The notes under the pieces: model-generated
What the model saw: only the letters and a program-made list of their open reading frames with translations
What the model was told of the DNA's origin: nothing
The model's database searches: none
Assembly (NCBI GenBank): GCA_013003215.1
Contig: JABDKD010000230.1
Span: 1-64,000, forward strand
Length of the DNA: 64,000 nt
Source: Pyrinomonadaceae bacterium
GTDB lineage: Bacteria > Acidobacteriota > Blastocatellia > Pyrinomonadales > Pyrinomonadaceae
Direction of reading: 5' to 3'
Program-made: the position numbers and the translations under genes
Shown: in pieces, positions 7,570-16,227 of the stretch
Numbering within the stretch: the stretch's first letter is position 1
Layout: every line of letters starts with the position of its first letter

Positions 7570-8880
7570 ATGTTTGATTTATTTAGCAATATTAATGTCG
7601 ATTGGATGGGGATCAGAAAACCCCTGATCGCGGTTTCGGTTGTCGTATTACTTGCAGGACTTGGGTCCGCGATAGGGCGGCAGTTTACCCCCGGCGGAAC
7701 TGAGGCATTCAACCTCGGTGTTGATTTTCAAGGTGGTTCCGTAATTACTGCGAAGTTTAATGATGGGAAGCCCTCAGCCGATGAACTGCGACTTGCGCTC
7801 AGGAACGTTGGGTTTGGCGACGCCGTTATCCAGGATTCGACCGACAAGACCGATGAAGTGCTGATTAAGGTACCGTTGATCGAAGGGACCGGGGACGCTG
7901 AAAGCGGTGCGAGCGACACCAGAAGCGGAACCGAAGAATCAGGGGCACCAGCAAACGACGAAGCCGAGGAGAAGGCCGCTTCTACTGATGCAAACTCATC
8001 CAATTCAAATACTTCCGATAGCGACTCGAACTCGAATTCCGAATCAAATCAGAATTCTGCTACGAATGCAGCTGCCTCCACCAACTCAAATGCTTCCGGT
8101 GGAACAGAAAACAAGGATAAGACGAAAAGCGCCGCCGACTCGGATAACCAAGTGGAAGCGGGTCGGAAACGAGTAGTTACAGCACTTAAAACATTTGGAA
8201 AGGAAGCACCGCCCAACCAGTCTTTGGAACAGGCAAAAGATGCGAAGTTTAAGATCGTCGGTACGGACTCCGTTGGTCCCGTTGCCGGTGAACAGCTTCG
8301 AAATCAGGCCGTTATTGCAACGTTGCTCGGGATGGTCGGGATTCTGTTGTTTATCGCGTTCAGGTATGACTGGACATACGCCGCAGGCGCGGTGATCGCT
8401 GTATTTCACGATGTTTTGATCACATTGGCATTCTTTACCGCGTTCCAATGGGAAATCAGCCTGACGGTGCTGGCGGCGTTTCTGACTCTTGTCGGATTCT
8501 CTGTAAATGACTCGATCGTAATTTTTGACCGAATCAGGGAAAACCTTACGTTAAGACGCGGTCAGCCGATCTATTCGCTTACAAACGATTCGATCAACCA
8601 AACGATGTCGAGAACAATCGTGACTAACGGGTTGTTCTTCTTGTCGGTGTTGGCGCTCGTACTGTTTGGTGGAGAAGTACTTAGAGGTTTCTCACTGGCC
8701 TTGTTTGTCGGTGCGATTACGGGTACCTATTCGACGATTGCCATTGCAAGCCCGATCGCGATCTGGTGGCAGAGCAAGCTCGGTGAAGCGAGAATGAAGG
8801 AACCCGTCGCAGCCGAAAAGGAACAGAAACTTGCAACTGCGGCGAGAAAATCTGTACGCAGAAGGCCTGCGTCGGATTAG
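7570..8880 (+). CDS. secF: protein translocase subunit SecF with Ser/Asn-rich insertion
   Basis: A 436-aa partner of SecD. The first helix (about 17-35) is followed by FNLGVDFQGGSVI, the SecF signature. Five C-terminal helices (from about 245) contain LVGFSVNDSIVIFDRIREN. Residues 105-197, in the periplasmic loop, are a low-complexity Glu/Ala then Ser/Asn/Asp-rich insertion that makes the protein about 100 residues longer than the usual 300-330. The inserted DNA is full of AAYTC/TCGAAY codon repeats but stays in frame, so it looks like a disordered expansion rather than a frameshift. It follows secD after 45 bp. Confidence 0.96.
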   Translation: MFDLFSNINVDWMGIRKPLIAVSVVVLLAGLGSAIGRQFTPGGTEAFNLGVDFQGGSVITAKFNDGKPSADELRLALRNVGFGDAVIQDSTDKTDEVLIKVPLIEGTGDAESGASDTRSGTEESGAPANDEAEEKAASTDANSSNSNTSDSDSNSNSESNQNSATNAAASTNSNASGGTENKDKTKSAADSDNQVEAGRKRVVTALKTFGKEAPPNQSLEQAKDAKFKIVGTDSVGPVAGEQLRNQAVIATLLGMVGILLFIAFRYDWTYAAGAVIAVFHDVLITLAFFTAFQWEISLTVLAAFLTLVGFSVNDSIVIFDRIRENLTLRRGQPIYSLTNDSINQTMSRTIVTNGLFFLSVLALVLFGGEVLRGFSLALFVGAITGTYSTIAIASPIAIWWQSKLGEARMKEPVAAEKEQKLATAARKSVRRRPASD

Positions 8881-9315
8881 GTTTGAGAAATTGATCTACT
8901 GAAAGGTGAAATGGATTATTTTCGAGCCTCTAATTGCTACGTTTGCTTATGGTTTAAGCAGATATGGGGTTTCTAAATTGTCAGTTCTTTTGACGCCCGC
9001 AGGTAATCTTAAATGTTCAAGAATTACCTTGACTTTCAAAAGATAACTCTTTAGACTTCAAATCGTTGCTGGTCAATAGAATATTTTTCAATAAATCGAT
9101 TCGAATCGGAAAGTGATTCGGATTTGCACGGTATCATTGTATTTGAGATCGGCACGAATCCGTTTACTCCGCGTTTAACAAAGTGGTTCTGATCGAAGTT
9201 TGAAATACACGGTTTGTTTTTTGAATCGGGTATGTCTTCATCACGAACCGATTTTTTAACGCAATTCGGTAGATTACCCTTGACCCAAACGGCACCGGAG
9301 AGGGAGGTAGTTAAG
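8881..9315. other. 435-bp intergenic region upstream of tonB
   Basis: Holds a good sigma-70 promoter (9029-9057, listed separately) and a perfect 12-bp palindrome, CGATTCGAATCG (9097-9108), that could be an operator. A 21-codon frame at 8911-8976 with a GAAAGGTG ribosome-binding-like site is visible but not called. No RNA gene is recognised. The long leader after the promoter (about 250 nt) has no structure I can assign. Confidence 0.4.
9029..9057 (+). promoter_or_regulatory. promoter for the tonB-exbB-exbD operon
   Basis: TTGACT (9029-9034), 17 bp, TAGACT (9052-9057). Five of six matches at -35 with ideal spacing, in the largest gap upstream of tonB. Confidence 0.55.
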
Positions 9316-10125
9316 ATGTTAAATCAGTTGGTTGAATCTAAAGAAAGTCACAACGGTCTCAAAAACACCTTGTTGCTGATTACGCTTGCAGTTGTGGCCG
9401 TAGCATTTATGCTCGGACTCACTTACAGCTTGTTTGCTCAGCAACTCGCTGTTGGAGGGGATGGCCTCGAATTGTCGACGCTTGTAGCGCCGCCAATTCC
9501 GGATGAAGCCCCGCCTCCACCCGAGCCGGAAGAGAACCAGCCTAAGAAACAGGACACCGGGCCCAAAATCGCTACCCGAACGGAAGCGATCGCGCGTATC
9601 GATATGTCGCCGACCGAACCACCGAAGATCAGTACTGAAAAGTTCAAGGGTCGTTCGATTCCGGATGCGCCATTCAAAATTGGTAAAACCAATACTGACG
9701 TTCCCCCGGGAACGCGGACAGGTCCGGTACGAGCGGAGTCAACTGGTGGCGGGTTTGGTGATGCGGTTACTGAAGTAAAACCGACGCCGGCTCCTACTAA
9801 GAAGCCAGTTGCGGCGCCTCCGCCGAAGCCACCCAAGCCGCCCGTACCGAAGCGTATTTCTAAGGGCGTTGTAAACGGTCAGGCGGTAAGTCTTCCGAAG
9901 CCTGCGTATCCTGCAGCGGCGAGAGCTGTAAATGCGAAAGGATCCGTGAGCGTTGCGATCGTAATTTCTAAATCAGGAAGCGTTATGTCGGCTCGAGCCG
10001 TCAGCGGTCATCCTTTGCTCAGGCGCGCTGCTCAATCGGCAGCAAGAAGGGCTCGTTTCAGACCTACATTGCTTTCAGGACAACCAGTAGAAGTTTCAGG
10101 CGTAATCGTCTATAACTTCAATTAA
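9316..10125 (+). CDS. tonB: energy transducer TonB
   Basis: A 269-aa protein that couples the ExbB/ExbD proton channel to outer-membrane receptors. One membrane anchor (about 18-40) is followed by a Pro/Glu-rich periplasmic spacer (IPDEAPPPPEPEE, later PPPKPPKPPVPKR). A C-terminal TonB domain (about 185-269) contains AARAVNAKGSVSVAIV and FRPTLLSGQPVEVSGVI. ATG at 9316 is chosen because AGGGAGGT sits 7 bp upstream; the open frame extends further (to 9214) but has no ribosome-binding site there. exbB and two exbD follow, giving a complete energising set for receptors such as the Oar-like protein at 42051. Confidence 0.95.
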   Translation: MLNQLVESKESHNGLKNTLLLITLAVVAVAFMLGLTYSLFAQQLAVGGDGLELSTLVAPPIPDEAPPPPEPEENQPKKQDTGPKIATRTEAIARIDMSPTEPPKISTEKFKGRSIPDAPFKIGKTNTDVPPGTRTGPVRAESTGGGFGDAVTEVKPTPAPTKKPVAAPPPKPPKPPVPKRISKGVVNGQAVSLPKPAYPAAARAVNAKGSVSVAIVISKSGSVMSARAVSGHPLLRRAAQSAARRARFRPTLLSGQPVEVSGVIVYNFN

Positions 10126-10137
10126 AATTTTCTTTGC

Positions 10138-10187
10138 ATGACTGTGGATGTGACCGAAAACGCTTTCACAGTCATTAATTTTGTTTT
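10138..10187 (+). terminator. hairpin with U-rich tail between tonB and exbB
   Basis: Perfect 9-bp stem ATGACTGTG / CACAGTCAT (10138-10146 and 10167-10175), then TAATTTTGTTTT. It could end tonB transcripts or reduce read-through into exbB. The large loop (20 nt) makes it a modest terminator. Confidence 0.5.
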
Positions 10188-10226
10188 CTGCAATAATAAT
10201 TTTTCGATTTTTTTGGAGGAAAAACA

Positions 10227-10970
10227 ATGACATTTTTAGCTAGCCTTTTGGGCTTTTTCTTGGTATTCGCTGAAGAAGGGGAACCTGCATTCGAGTTCAG
10301 CTTTTACTCAATCGCTTCGGAACTGACCATTCCCGGTTGGGCCGTGATCATCATTTTGCTGCTTCAGTCGATCTTCTTGATCGCTGTTGGTATCGAAAGA
10401 TGGCTGACATATAACAAAGCAAAGCAACAGTCGCGTCAATATGCACCGAAAGTTGCCCAGGCTTTGAAGAACAGCAACATCGATGAGGCGATTAACATCA
10501 GCGACAAGCACAAGGATTCGCACTTGGCGATGGTCGTTTCATCAGGTCTTAAGGAATTCAGTGCTCATCAGGGCAATGACGATATTTCGGCTGACGAAAT
10601 GGAAGCCTCGAAGCGTGCGCTACAAAGAGCGATTGCAGTTAAGACTGCTGAACTCAAGCGTGGACTTTCGGGCTTGGCAACAATTGGTTCGACTGCTCCG
10701 TTTGTAGGGCTGTTCGGAACGGTTGTGGGTATTATTGGTGCTTTTGTACGACTCGCGGCTAACGAATCGGCCGGTATCGGCCTGGTAGGCGGCGCGATCG
10801 CTGAAGCGCTTGTGGCTACAGCGTTTGGTATTGGTGTTGCGGTTCCGGCTGTATGGTTGTTTAACTACTTTGTAAACAAAGTCACGAGCTTCAGCGTTGA
10901 GATGGAAAACTCGGCATCTGAATTGGTTGACTACTTCCTCAAGCAGCGAACAAAGCGTCTTGAAGGATAG
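10227..10970 (+). CDS. exbB: MotA/TolQ/ExbB proton channel protein
   Basis: A 247-aa inner-membrane channel subunit. One helix near 35-57, a cytoplasmic region, then two helices (about 145-175 and 185-215) with the signature GLSGLATIGSTAPFVGLFGT, whose polar residues line the proton path. A strong GGAGG lies 8 bp before the ATG. The adjacent exbD genes show that it works with ExbD and TonB; a TolQ role cannot be excluded from sequence alone. Confidence 0.93.
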   Translation: MTFLASLLGFFLVFAEEGEPAFEFSFYSIASELTIPGWAVIIILLLQSIFLIAVGIERWLTYNKAKQQSRQYAPKVAQALKNSNIDEAINISDKHKDSHLAMVVSSGLKEFSAHQGNDDISADEMEASKRALQRAIAVKTAELKRGLSGLATIGSTAPFVGLFGTVVGIIGAFVRLAANESAGIGLVGGAIAEALVATAFGIGVAVPAVWLFNYFVNKVTSFSVEMENSASELVDYFLKQRTKRLEG

Positions 10971-11001
10971 TTGCCATTACTTTGTTTAAGGAGTTTTTGT
11001 T

Positions 11002-11442
11002 ATGGCTGGAAAAGTTGGCGGAACAGACGAATTTAATTCGGAGATTAACGTAACCCCGATGGTTGACGTGATGCTCGTGTTGCTGATCATCTTTATGATC
11101 GTAACACCGTTGCTTCAATCGGGTGTTTCGGTAAATCTTCCGAAGAATATGATCAGCTCGACTTTGGAACCGGATATTGCGAAAGATACATCTGTGATCG
11201 TCGCGATTCCGGACAACAATCAGTTCTTTATTGGTAAAGAACCCTTTCCACTTGATTCATTGGGCACCAAAATTAGCGCGCTGATGAAGGGGAAGCCGCC
11301 AAACAAAAGAATTGTTTATATCAAAAGCGGAATCGATGTTGACTATGGCACTGTGGTCCAGGCTATAGATCAGATTCGCAAGCAAGATATAGATAAGATT
11401 GGGCTGGTTGCGGATAAAAAGAAAAAGCCCAAGACTGAATAA
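11002..11442 (+). CDS. exbD: ExbD/TolR family protein (first copy)
   Basis: A 146-aa single-span protein. The membrane segment VTPMVDVMLVLLIIFMIV (about 16-34) holds the conserved Asp used in proton transfer. The rest is a periplasmic ExbD domain ending in a basic tail (KKKKPKTE). AAGGAG lies upstream of the ATG. It is 31 bp after exbB and 21 bp before a second exbD. Confidence 0.93.
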   Translation: MAGKVGGTDEFNSEINVTPMVDVMLVLLIIFMIVTPLLQSGVSVNLPKNMISSTLEPDIAKDTSVIVAIPDNNQFFIGKEPFPLDSLGTKISALMKGKPPNKRIVYIKSGIDVDYGTVVQAIDQIRKQDIDKIGLVADKKKKPKTE

Positions 11443-11463
11443 CGGGCCAAAGGAGTAAAGCTA

Positions 11464-11943
11464 ATGGGAATGTCATCAGGTGGTGGCTCTTCTGATGGAG
11501 CCACCCCAAACATCAACGTTACGCCATTGATCGATGTTTTGCTCGTGCTTTTGATCATCTTCATGATCATCTCGCCGATGAAACCGCATCAATTCGAAGC
11601 CAAAGTACCGGCTGAACCGAAAGATGATTTGAATGTTGTCGTCAAGCCGAATCCATTGACGCTTGTCGTCGCAATTGATAAATCAAATCTCGGTTTAAAG
11701 CTTAACAATGACGGGGTTGGAGATGTCTCTGATACTCAGGCTTTGACGGACCGTTTGACTACGATCTTTAAGGATCGGGAGAACAACGGGGTTTTCCGTG
11801 AAGGTACGAACGAAGTTGAAAAAACAGTTTTCGTTAAAGCACCCAAGAGCGTTAAGTATGGCGACGTCGTGAAGGTTATCGACGGGGTCAAAACTGCCGG
11901 GGCACAGCCGATTGGATTGCAGATCGACGATCTGACCGAGTAG
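11464..11943 (+). CDS. exbD: ExbD/TolR family protein (second copy)
   Basis: A 159-aa paralogue of the preceding gene. A short Gly/Ser-rich N-terminus is followed by VTPLIDVLLVLLIIFMII (about 20-38) with the conserved Asp. The periplasmic domain differs from the first copy (longer, with KSVKYGDVVKVIDGVKTAG near the end). AAAGGAG precedes the ATG. Two different ExbD proteins beside one ExbB suggest a heteromeric or receptor-specific complex (inference). Confidence 0.93.
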   Translation: MGMSSGGGSSDGATPNINVTPLIDVLLVLLIIFMIISPMKPHQFEAKVPAEPKDDLNVVVKPNPLTLVVAIDKSNLGLKLNNDGVGDVSDTQALTDRLTTIFKDRENNGVFREGTNEVEKTVFVKAPKSVKYGDVVKVIDGVKTAGAQPIGLQIDDLTE

Positions 11944-11998
11944 GCATGGTATTCGTCCCGCAGCGCGCGGGGCGTGAATTAAGATGGAGTCGAATAAG

Positions 11999-12991
11999 AT
12001 GAAGATCTCTAAATTGGGGATATTTGTATTGGTTTCGCTTGTTGCGGTCCTTGCGAGCAGTTGCTCGTTCTACAACCGCATCATGTCGCGAAAAGCGCTT
12101 GTAGATGGTGCAAAAGCTTATAACGAGCGGAAATTTGCTGAAGCCGAAGAGCTGTTCAGAGAAGCTATTACCTATGATGAGGCGCTGACTTCTTTTGAAG
12201 GAAAGACAGCTCAGCTCTTTTTAGCCAGAACTCTGCACTCTGAGTTCGCCGGAAACCGGAAGGCTACGAAAAAGGCGGAAGAGGCTATTGCCGAGTACAA
12301 GAAGTCTCTGAATGGTTTTATTGGTGATGTGGCTGAGAAGCGAACCGCGCTTGAGGCCGATCCTGAAAACGAAGACGCGAAAAAGCAACTGGCATCCAGC
12401 GAAAAAACGGTGGGGAGCATCGTGAGTGCGGTGGCGAGTTTATATCAAAACCTGTCTCAGGATGATAAGTGGAAGGAGTGGCAAACAACCCAGGCTAAGA
12501 ATGAAAAAATTCCTTCCGAAGCCAGGGCGAATGCGTATATCGCTCTCGCCGCGAAGGATTACAATTGCGCCAACGATATAACGGATGACGACGCGGTCAA
12601 GCAGACCATCGAACAGGATGGCGAGGCTGTCTTCAAATTCTCAAAGCCTGAAAGCGAAGAGGATTTCGAAAAGCTCAAAGGTTGCGTGAAGTCCGGAAGC
12701 GAATATATCGACGCGGCAATTAAGTTGAACGGCGAGAGTGATTCTGCTTGGTCGTATCGAACAAGTATTTTGGTTCAGAAATCGAGGATCGCAGAAATGG
12801 AAGGTGATACTGAAAACCAGGAGAAATTCAAGAAGGAATCGGATGAGGCTAAGAAGAAATTTGAGGCCCTCGCTGAGAAGCGCCGCAAAGCCGAAGAAGA
12901 AGCGGCTCGTAAGGCTGCCGAAGAAAAGGCCAAAGAGGCTGGCGGTAATCCGGACAAGTCAGAGGGCGAAGAAGACGGAGACTCTAAATAA
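11999..12991 (+). CDS. TPR-type lipoprotein
   Basis: About 330 aa. The N-terminus MKISKLGIFVLVSLVAVLAS followed by SC is a lipoprotein signal with the cysteine near residue 22. The motif GAKAYNERKFAEAEELFREA is a tetratricopeptide-like helix pair, and more helical repeats follow. The C-terminus (about 275-330) is a charged coiled coil rich in Lys, Glu and Ala. ATG at 11999 is chosen because GGAG lies 9 bp upstream; an in-frame ATG at 11984 lacks a site. It is the last gene of the tonB-exb group, 55 bp after exbD, and ends before a terminator. A scaffolding role in the envelope is likely, but the partner is unknown. Confidence 0.8.
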   Translation: MKISKLGIFVLVSLVAVLASSCSFYNRIMSRKALVDGAKAYNERKFAEAEELFREAITYDEALTSFEGKTAQLFLARTLHSEFAGNRKATKKAEEAIAEYKKSLNGFIGDVAEKRTALEADPENEDAKKQLASSEKTVGSIVSAVASLYQNLSQDDKWKEWQTTQAKNEKIPSEARANAYIALAAKDYNCANDITDDDAVKQTIEQDGEAVFKFSKPESEEDFEKLKGCVKSGSEYIDAAIKLNGESDSAWSYRTSILVQKSRIAEMEGDTENQEKFKKESDEAKKKFEALAEKRRKAEEEAARKAAEEKAKEAGGNPDKSEGEEDGDSK

Positions 12992-13022
12992 CGGATTCTT
13001 TGACCTGTTGCAGAAAAACTGG

Positions 13023-13056
13023 AGTAACACTTGGCATTCAGGTGTTACTTTTTTTT
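13023..13056 (+). terminator. intrinsic terminator of the tonB-exb operon
   Basis: Stem AGTAACAC / GTGTTACT with an 11-nt loop and a run of eight T. It lies 31 bp after the TPR lipoprotein stop. Confidence 0.88.
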
Positions 13057-13113
13057 GTCTTATTGGGAGGGTAGAAAATAGGTGCTCGGAATTGTTATTC
13101 TATTAGGCCTTAG

Positions 13114-15333
13114 ATGATTCGAATAGAGGACATTATCGAAAAGGTTCAGGAGAACCACCCCAACGCGGATGTCGATTTGATTCGCCGTGCGTATCTCTTT
13201 TCTGCGTTGCATCACAAGGGGCAAACCCGTGCCTCAGGTGAACCTTATCTCGTTCATCCGCTTGCGGTTGCGGATATCATCGCGGAGATGCGTCTGGATG
13301 ACATAAGTGTGTCTACAGGACTTCTGCATGATGTTGTCGAGGACACCCTTGTCGATCTCGATACAATCAAGAAGTACTTCGGGGAGAAGATAACCGCATT
13401 GGTGGACGGTCTGACAAAGATCGCCCATATAAGCAACCTTCCAAAGGAGCAACAACAAGCCGAGAACGTCCGGAAGATGGTGCTCGCGATGATTACGGAT
13501 GTAAGGGTCGTGATCATCAAACTCGCAGATCGTCTTCACAATATGCGGACGATGGAGTTCCTTAAACCGGAGAAGAGGGCCCGCATATCACAGGAGACTC
13601 TGGATATTTACGCTCCAATTGCCCACCGGTTGGGAATGGGTAAGCTCAGGAGCGAACTCGAGGACCTATCGTTTCGAAACCTACACCCACAAGAATACAA
13701 AAGGCTTTCAAAGGTCGTTGAGGCGCGGCGTCCCGAACTCGAAGCGGCACTCGAACGGATCACAGACACGATTCGTGAGAAATTAAACGAAAATGGAGTT
13801 CCGTTTGTTGAGATTCAGAGCAGGGTGAAGAGGCTCTATTCGCTTTGGAAGAAAATAAAGAAACGGAAACTGGCGATCGAAGAGGTTTATGACCTTATCG
13901 CGGCCCGTATCATTACGAATAATGACAAAAAGAACTGCTATCTCACTTTGAGCGTGATTCACGATACGTGGACGCCCGTGCCGGAGAGGTTTAAGGACTG
14001 GATCGGAAGTCCCCGCGATAATCTCTACCAGGCGCTCCATACCTCCGTGGTGGGAAGAGGCGGACAGGCCTTTGAGGTCCAGATAAGGACGCAGGAGATG
14101 CATTACGTTGCGGAGGAGGGCGTTGCAGCGCATTGGCGGTACAAACAGAGCCAGCTCGGCAATGAGGATGATTCAACGATCGAAGAGCTGCGTAAGACCG
14201 TGGAGCTCCTTCTGCTGCCACTTGTAGAGACCACCGAAGAGAATCAAGACTCGGAAGACTTCATTGAATCTCTAAAACTCGACTTATATCCCAAAGATGT
14301 TTATACCTTCACCCCGTTAGGGAAGGTGATCGAGCTTCCGCGCGGTGCGACGCCTATAGATTTCGCGTATTCCATACACTCTGAAGTTGGCGATACCTGT
14401 ACGGGGGCCAAGATCAACGGTAGAATTGTTCCTCTTCGGACCAAGCTTCAGAACGGAAACGTTGTTGAGATTCTGACCACGCCTAACTCGAAACCCTCGA
14501 GGGACTGGCTCGGTCACGTTGCAACCTCTCGTGCACGGACCAGAATCCGGCATTTCATAGCTAAGCAGCAGCGAGCCGATTCAATCGAAATGGGTAAACG
14601 GCTTCTGGAGAAGGAAAGCCGCAAGTTTGGGGTGTCGGCCAAGAAGTTGCTCAACGACGAAAAGGGCTTCAAGAAGGTAGCGAACGAATATGGACTGGGC
14701 CGCGGTGAGGATCTTCTCGCTTCGATCGGTTACGGAAAAACGCTGCCGAGAAATGTGTTGGCCAAGTATCTCGGGCCTGAAAAGTTTAAGAAATTAGACC
14801 CTGAAACGAGAAAAGACACGAGGATTGGGACCGGTATTAAAGCCGTTCGCAAGTTCATGGGCCTTGGTGACGATTCGATCGTTGTAAAGGGCGTAGACAA
14901 CCTTCTCACAACGCGTGCCCGTTGCTGTAACCCATTGAGAGGAGAGGAGATAATTGGTTACATCTCACTCGGCAAGGGAATCGTTGTTCACAATAAGAGG
15001 TGTTCGAACGTCAAACATCTGATGGTAAACAAAGACCGGATTGTCGAAGTTGACTGGGCCCGAAACGAGGACCGTGAGGTTCGTTCCGTAATACTTTTTG
15101 TTACCACTGAAGACAGAACCGGAATGCTGGCCGGAATAACGAACGCGATTTCAGACATCAAGACAAATATCCGTGATGCGAAAGCTCGCGTGTCGAATCG
15201 CGACGAAGGATTGATCGAAGTAACTGTGGAGGTTCACGATAAGAAACATCTTGATAGAGTCATGAATTCCATTAGAAAGGTTCCCGGTGTTCTGGAGGTC
15301 GAAAGAGTTCACACCACCAAATCGAAAAAGTAG
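13114..15333 (+). CDS. rel: bifunctional (p)ppGpp synthetase/hydrolase (Rel/SpoT)
   Basis: A 739-aa stringent-response enzyme that makes and degrades (p)ppGpp. The N-terminal HD hydrolase domain has LLHDVVEDT. The synthetase domain (about 235-350) has RVKRLYSLWKKIKKRK, RFKDWIGSPRDNLYQALHT and EVQIRT. The RFKD motif is of the RxKD type found in bifunctional enzymes, and the hydrolase motif is intact. A TGS domain (from about 390, DVYTFTPLGKVIELPRGATP), a conserved-cysteine region (RARCCNPLRGEEIIGY) and a C-terminal ACT domain follow. The length is normal. It is the only long Rel homologue in the window. Confidence 0.97.
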   Translation: MIRIEDIIEKVQENHPNADVDLIRRAYLFSALHHKGQTRASGEPYLVHPLAVADIIAEMRLDDISVSTGLLHDVVEDTLVDLDTIKKYFGEKITALVDGLTKIAHISNLPKEQQQAENVRKMVLAMITDVRVVIIKLADRLHNMRTMEFLKPEKRARISQETLDIYAPIAHRLGMGKLRSELEDLSFRNLHPQEYKRLSKVVEARRPELEAALERITDTIREKLNENGVPFVEIQSRVKRLYSLWKKIKKRKLAIEEVYDLIAARIITNNDKKNCYLTLSVIHDTWTPVPERFKDWIGSPRDNLYQALHTSVVGRGGQAFEVQIRTQEMHYVAEEGVAAHWRYKQSQLGNEDDSTIEELRKTVELLLLPLVETTEENQDSEDFIESLKLDLYPKDVYTFTPLGKVIELPRGATPIDFAYSIHSEVGDTCTGAKINGRIVPLRTKLQNGNVVEILTTPNSKPSRDWLGHVATSRARTRIRHFIAKQQRADSIEMGKRLLEKESRKFGVSAKKLLNDEKGFKKVANEYGLGRGEDLLASIGYGKTLPRNVLAKYLGPEKFKKLDPETRKDTRIGTGIKAVRKFMGLGDDSIVVKGVDNLLTTRARCCNPLRGEEIIGYISLGKGIVVHNKRCSNVKHLMVNKDRIVEVDWARNEDREVRSVILFVTTEDRTGMLAGITNAISDIKTNIRDAKARVSNRDEGLIEVTVEVHDKKHLDRVMNSIRKVPGVLEVERVHTTKSKK

Positions 15334-15386
15334 CCGGAATCGTGCCGATGGGCGTTTGCTTCTTGCTTTCATTTTCGACCCTTATC

Positions 15387-15395
15387 TGCTAATAT
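15387..15395 (+). promoter_or_regulatory. extended -10 promoter for ridA
   Basis: TGCTAATAT: an extended -10 (TGn then TAATAT) 37 bp upstream of the ridA ATG. No good -35 is seen, as is usual for extended -10 promoters. Confidence 0.4.
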
Positions 15396-15431
15396 TCGCC
15401 TTTTGTTTAGCTTGTTTGGAGCTTTTTTTGG

Positions 15432-15815
15432 ATGAAGAAAATTGTTGCGACGGAAAACGCACCGGGTGCGATTGGTCCCTATTCGCAGGCAGTGATCGCG
15501 AATGGAATGGTGTATTGCTCGGGACAGATCCCGATCGATATTTCCACGGGTGAATTTGTGTCCGAAGACGTGTCAGAGCAGACCGAACAGGTGCTCAAGA
15601 ATCTGGGAGCAGTGCTCGAAGCTTCCGGCTCGGGATTGGAACAGGTGGTTAAGACTACAGTGTTTTTGTCGGATATGGCTGACTTCGCAGAGATGAATGA
15701 AATCTACGCGAAGTTCTTTGACGGCAGTAAGCCGGCAAGGGCCACTGTGCAGGCGGCGGGTTTGCCTAAAGGTGCAAAGGTAGAGATCGAATGCGTCGCG
15801 ATCGTGTCCGGGTAA
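15432..15815 (+). CDS. ridA: RidA family enamine/imine deaminase
   Basis: A 127-aa protein that hydrolyses reactive 2-aminoacrylate-type enamines and imines. Seen: APGAIGPYSQAVIANGMVYC, SGQIPID, and the signature ARATVQAAGLPKGAKVEIEC, whose Arg contacts the substrate carboxylate and whose Glu activates water. The length is typical for the trimeric family. A GGAG site sits upstream of the ATG. It is 98 bp after rel, with its own probable extended -10 promoter, and convergent with rpmB. Confidence 0.95.
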   Translation: MKKIVATENAPGAIGPYSQAVIANGMVYCSGQIPIDISTGEFVSEDVSEQTEQVLKNLGAVLEASGSGLEQVVKTTVFLSDMADFAEMNEIYAKFFDGSKPARATVQAAGLPKGAKVEIECVAIVSG

Positions 15816-15830
15816 GTGCGGACAAAATAA

Positions 15831-15861
15831 TTGCCAAACACCTAAATCAGGCGTCTGGCAA
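15831..15861 (-). terminator. hairpin between convergent ridA and rpmB
   Basis: TTGCCA ... TGGCAA outer stem with an inner imperfect stem ACACCT / AGGCGT. On the minus strand it is followed by TTATTTTG, so it probably ends rpmB transcripts. On the plus strand no T-run follows. Confidence 0.55.
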
Positions 15862-15889
15862 CCATTGACAAGTTCTGTATCTCAAAGTC

Positions 15890-16093
15890 TTATGCAGCGT
15901 GCACGGCTTTTTCGATTTTTCCGGATTTGATACACCGGGTACAAACTTTCTTGCGACCGACGCCACCGTCAGGAAGTTGAATGCGGACGCTTTGAAGATT
16001 CGGGTTGAATCTTCTACGGGTTTTGTTATTAGCATGGGAAACGTTGTTTCCGAACATTGGACCCTTGCCGCAGATATCACATTTTTTAGCCAT
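15890..16093 (-). CDS. rpmB: 50S ribosomal protein L28
   Basis: A 67-aa ribosomal protein. It begins [20 protein letters not shown], includes [17 protein letters not shown], and ends with [14 protein letters not shown]. Two CxxC pairs make this the zinc-binding form of L28. A GGAGG lies 8 bp upstream of the ATG. It is monocistronic with its own promoter. Confidence 0.96.
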   Translation of the reverse strand: MAKKCDICGKGPMFGNNVSHANNKTRRRFNPNLQSVRIQLPDGGVGRKKVCTRCIKSGKIEKAVHAA

Positions 16094-16156
16094 TGAATTA
16101 TGCCTCCAAAAATTAACGAGGTAAGTATGAGTTGTTCTGTAAACTCAAAAACAAGT

Positions 16157-16185
16157 TTTATAACAAAAACAGAACACATTAGCAA
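16157..16185 (-). promoter_or_regulatory. promoter for rpmB
   Basis: On the minus strand TTGCTA (16185-16180), 17 bp, TATAAA (16162-16157). Good matches and ideal spacing, about 64 bp upstream of the rpmB start. Confidence 0.6.
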
Positions 16186-16227
16186 GCAATAATGCAAGTA
16201 GACAATAATCAAGGAGTAAATTCCAAA

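Noticed and set aside
8911-8976. 21-codon frame with a GAAAGGTG ribosome-binding-like site after secF
   Set aside because: Too short and no homology or conservation evidence; could be chance in an AT-rich gap.
9097-9108. 12-bp palindrome CGATTCGAATCG resembling a tRNA T-loop or an operator
   Set aside because: No tRNA cloverleaf can be built around it, and no second copy supports an operator; mentioned only within the intergenic entry.
15847-16212. Longer minus-strand frame over rpmB
   Set aside because: Different frame from the recognisable L28 protein, and it runs through the rpmB promoter and terminator hairpin.
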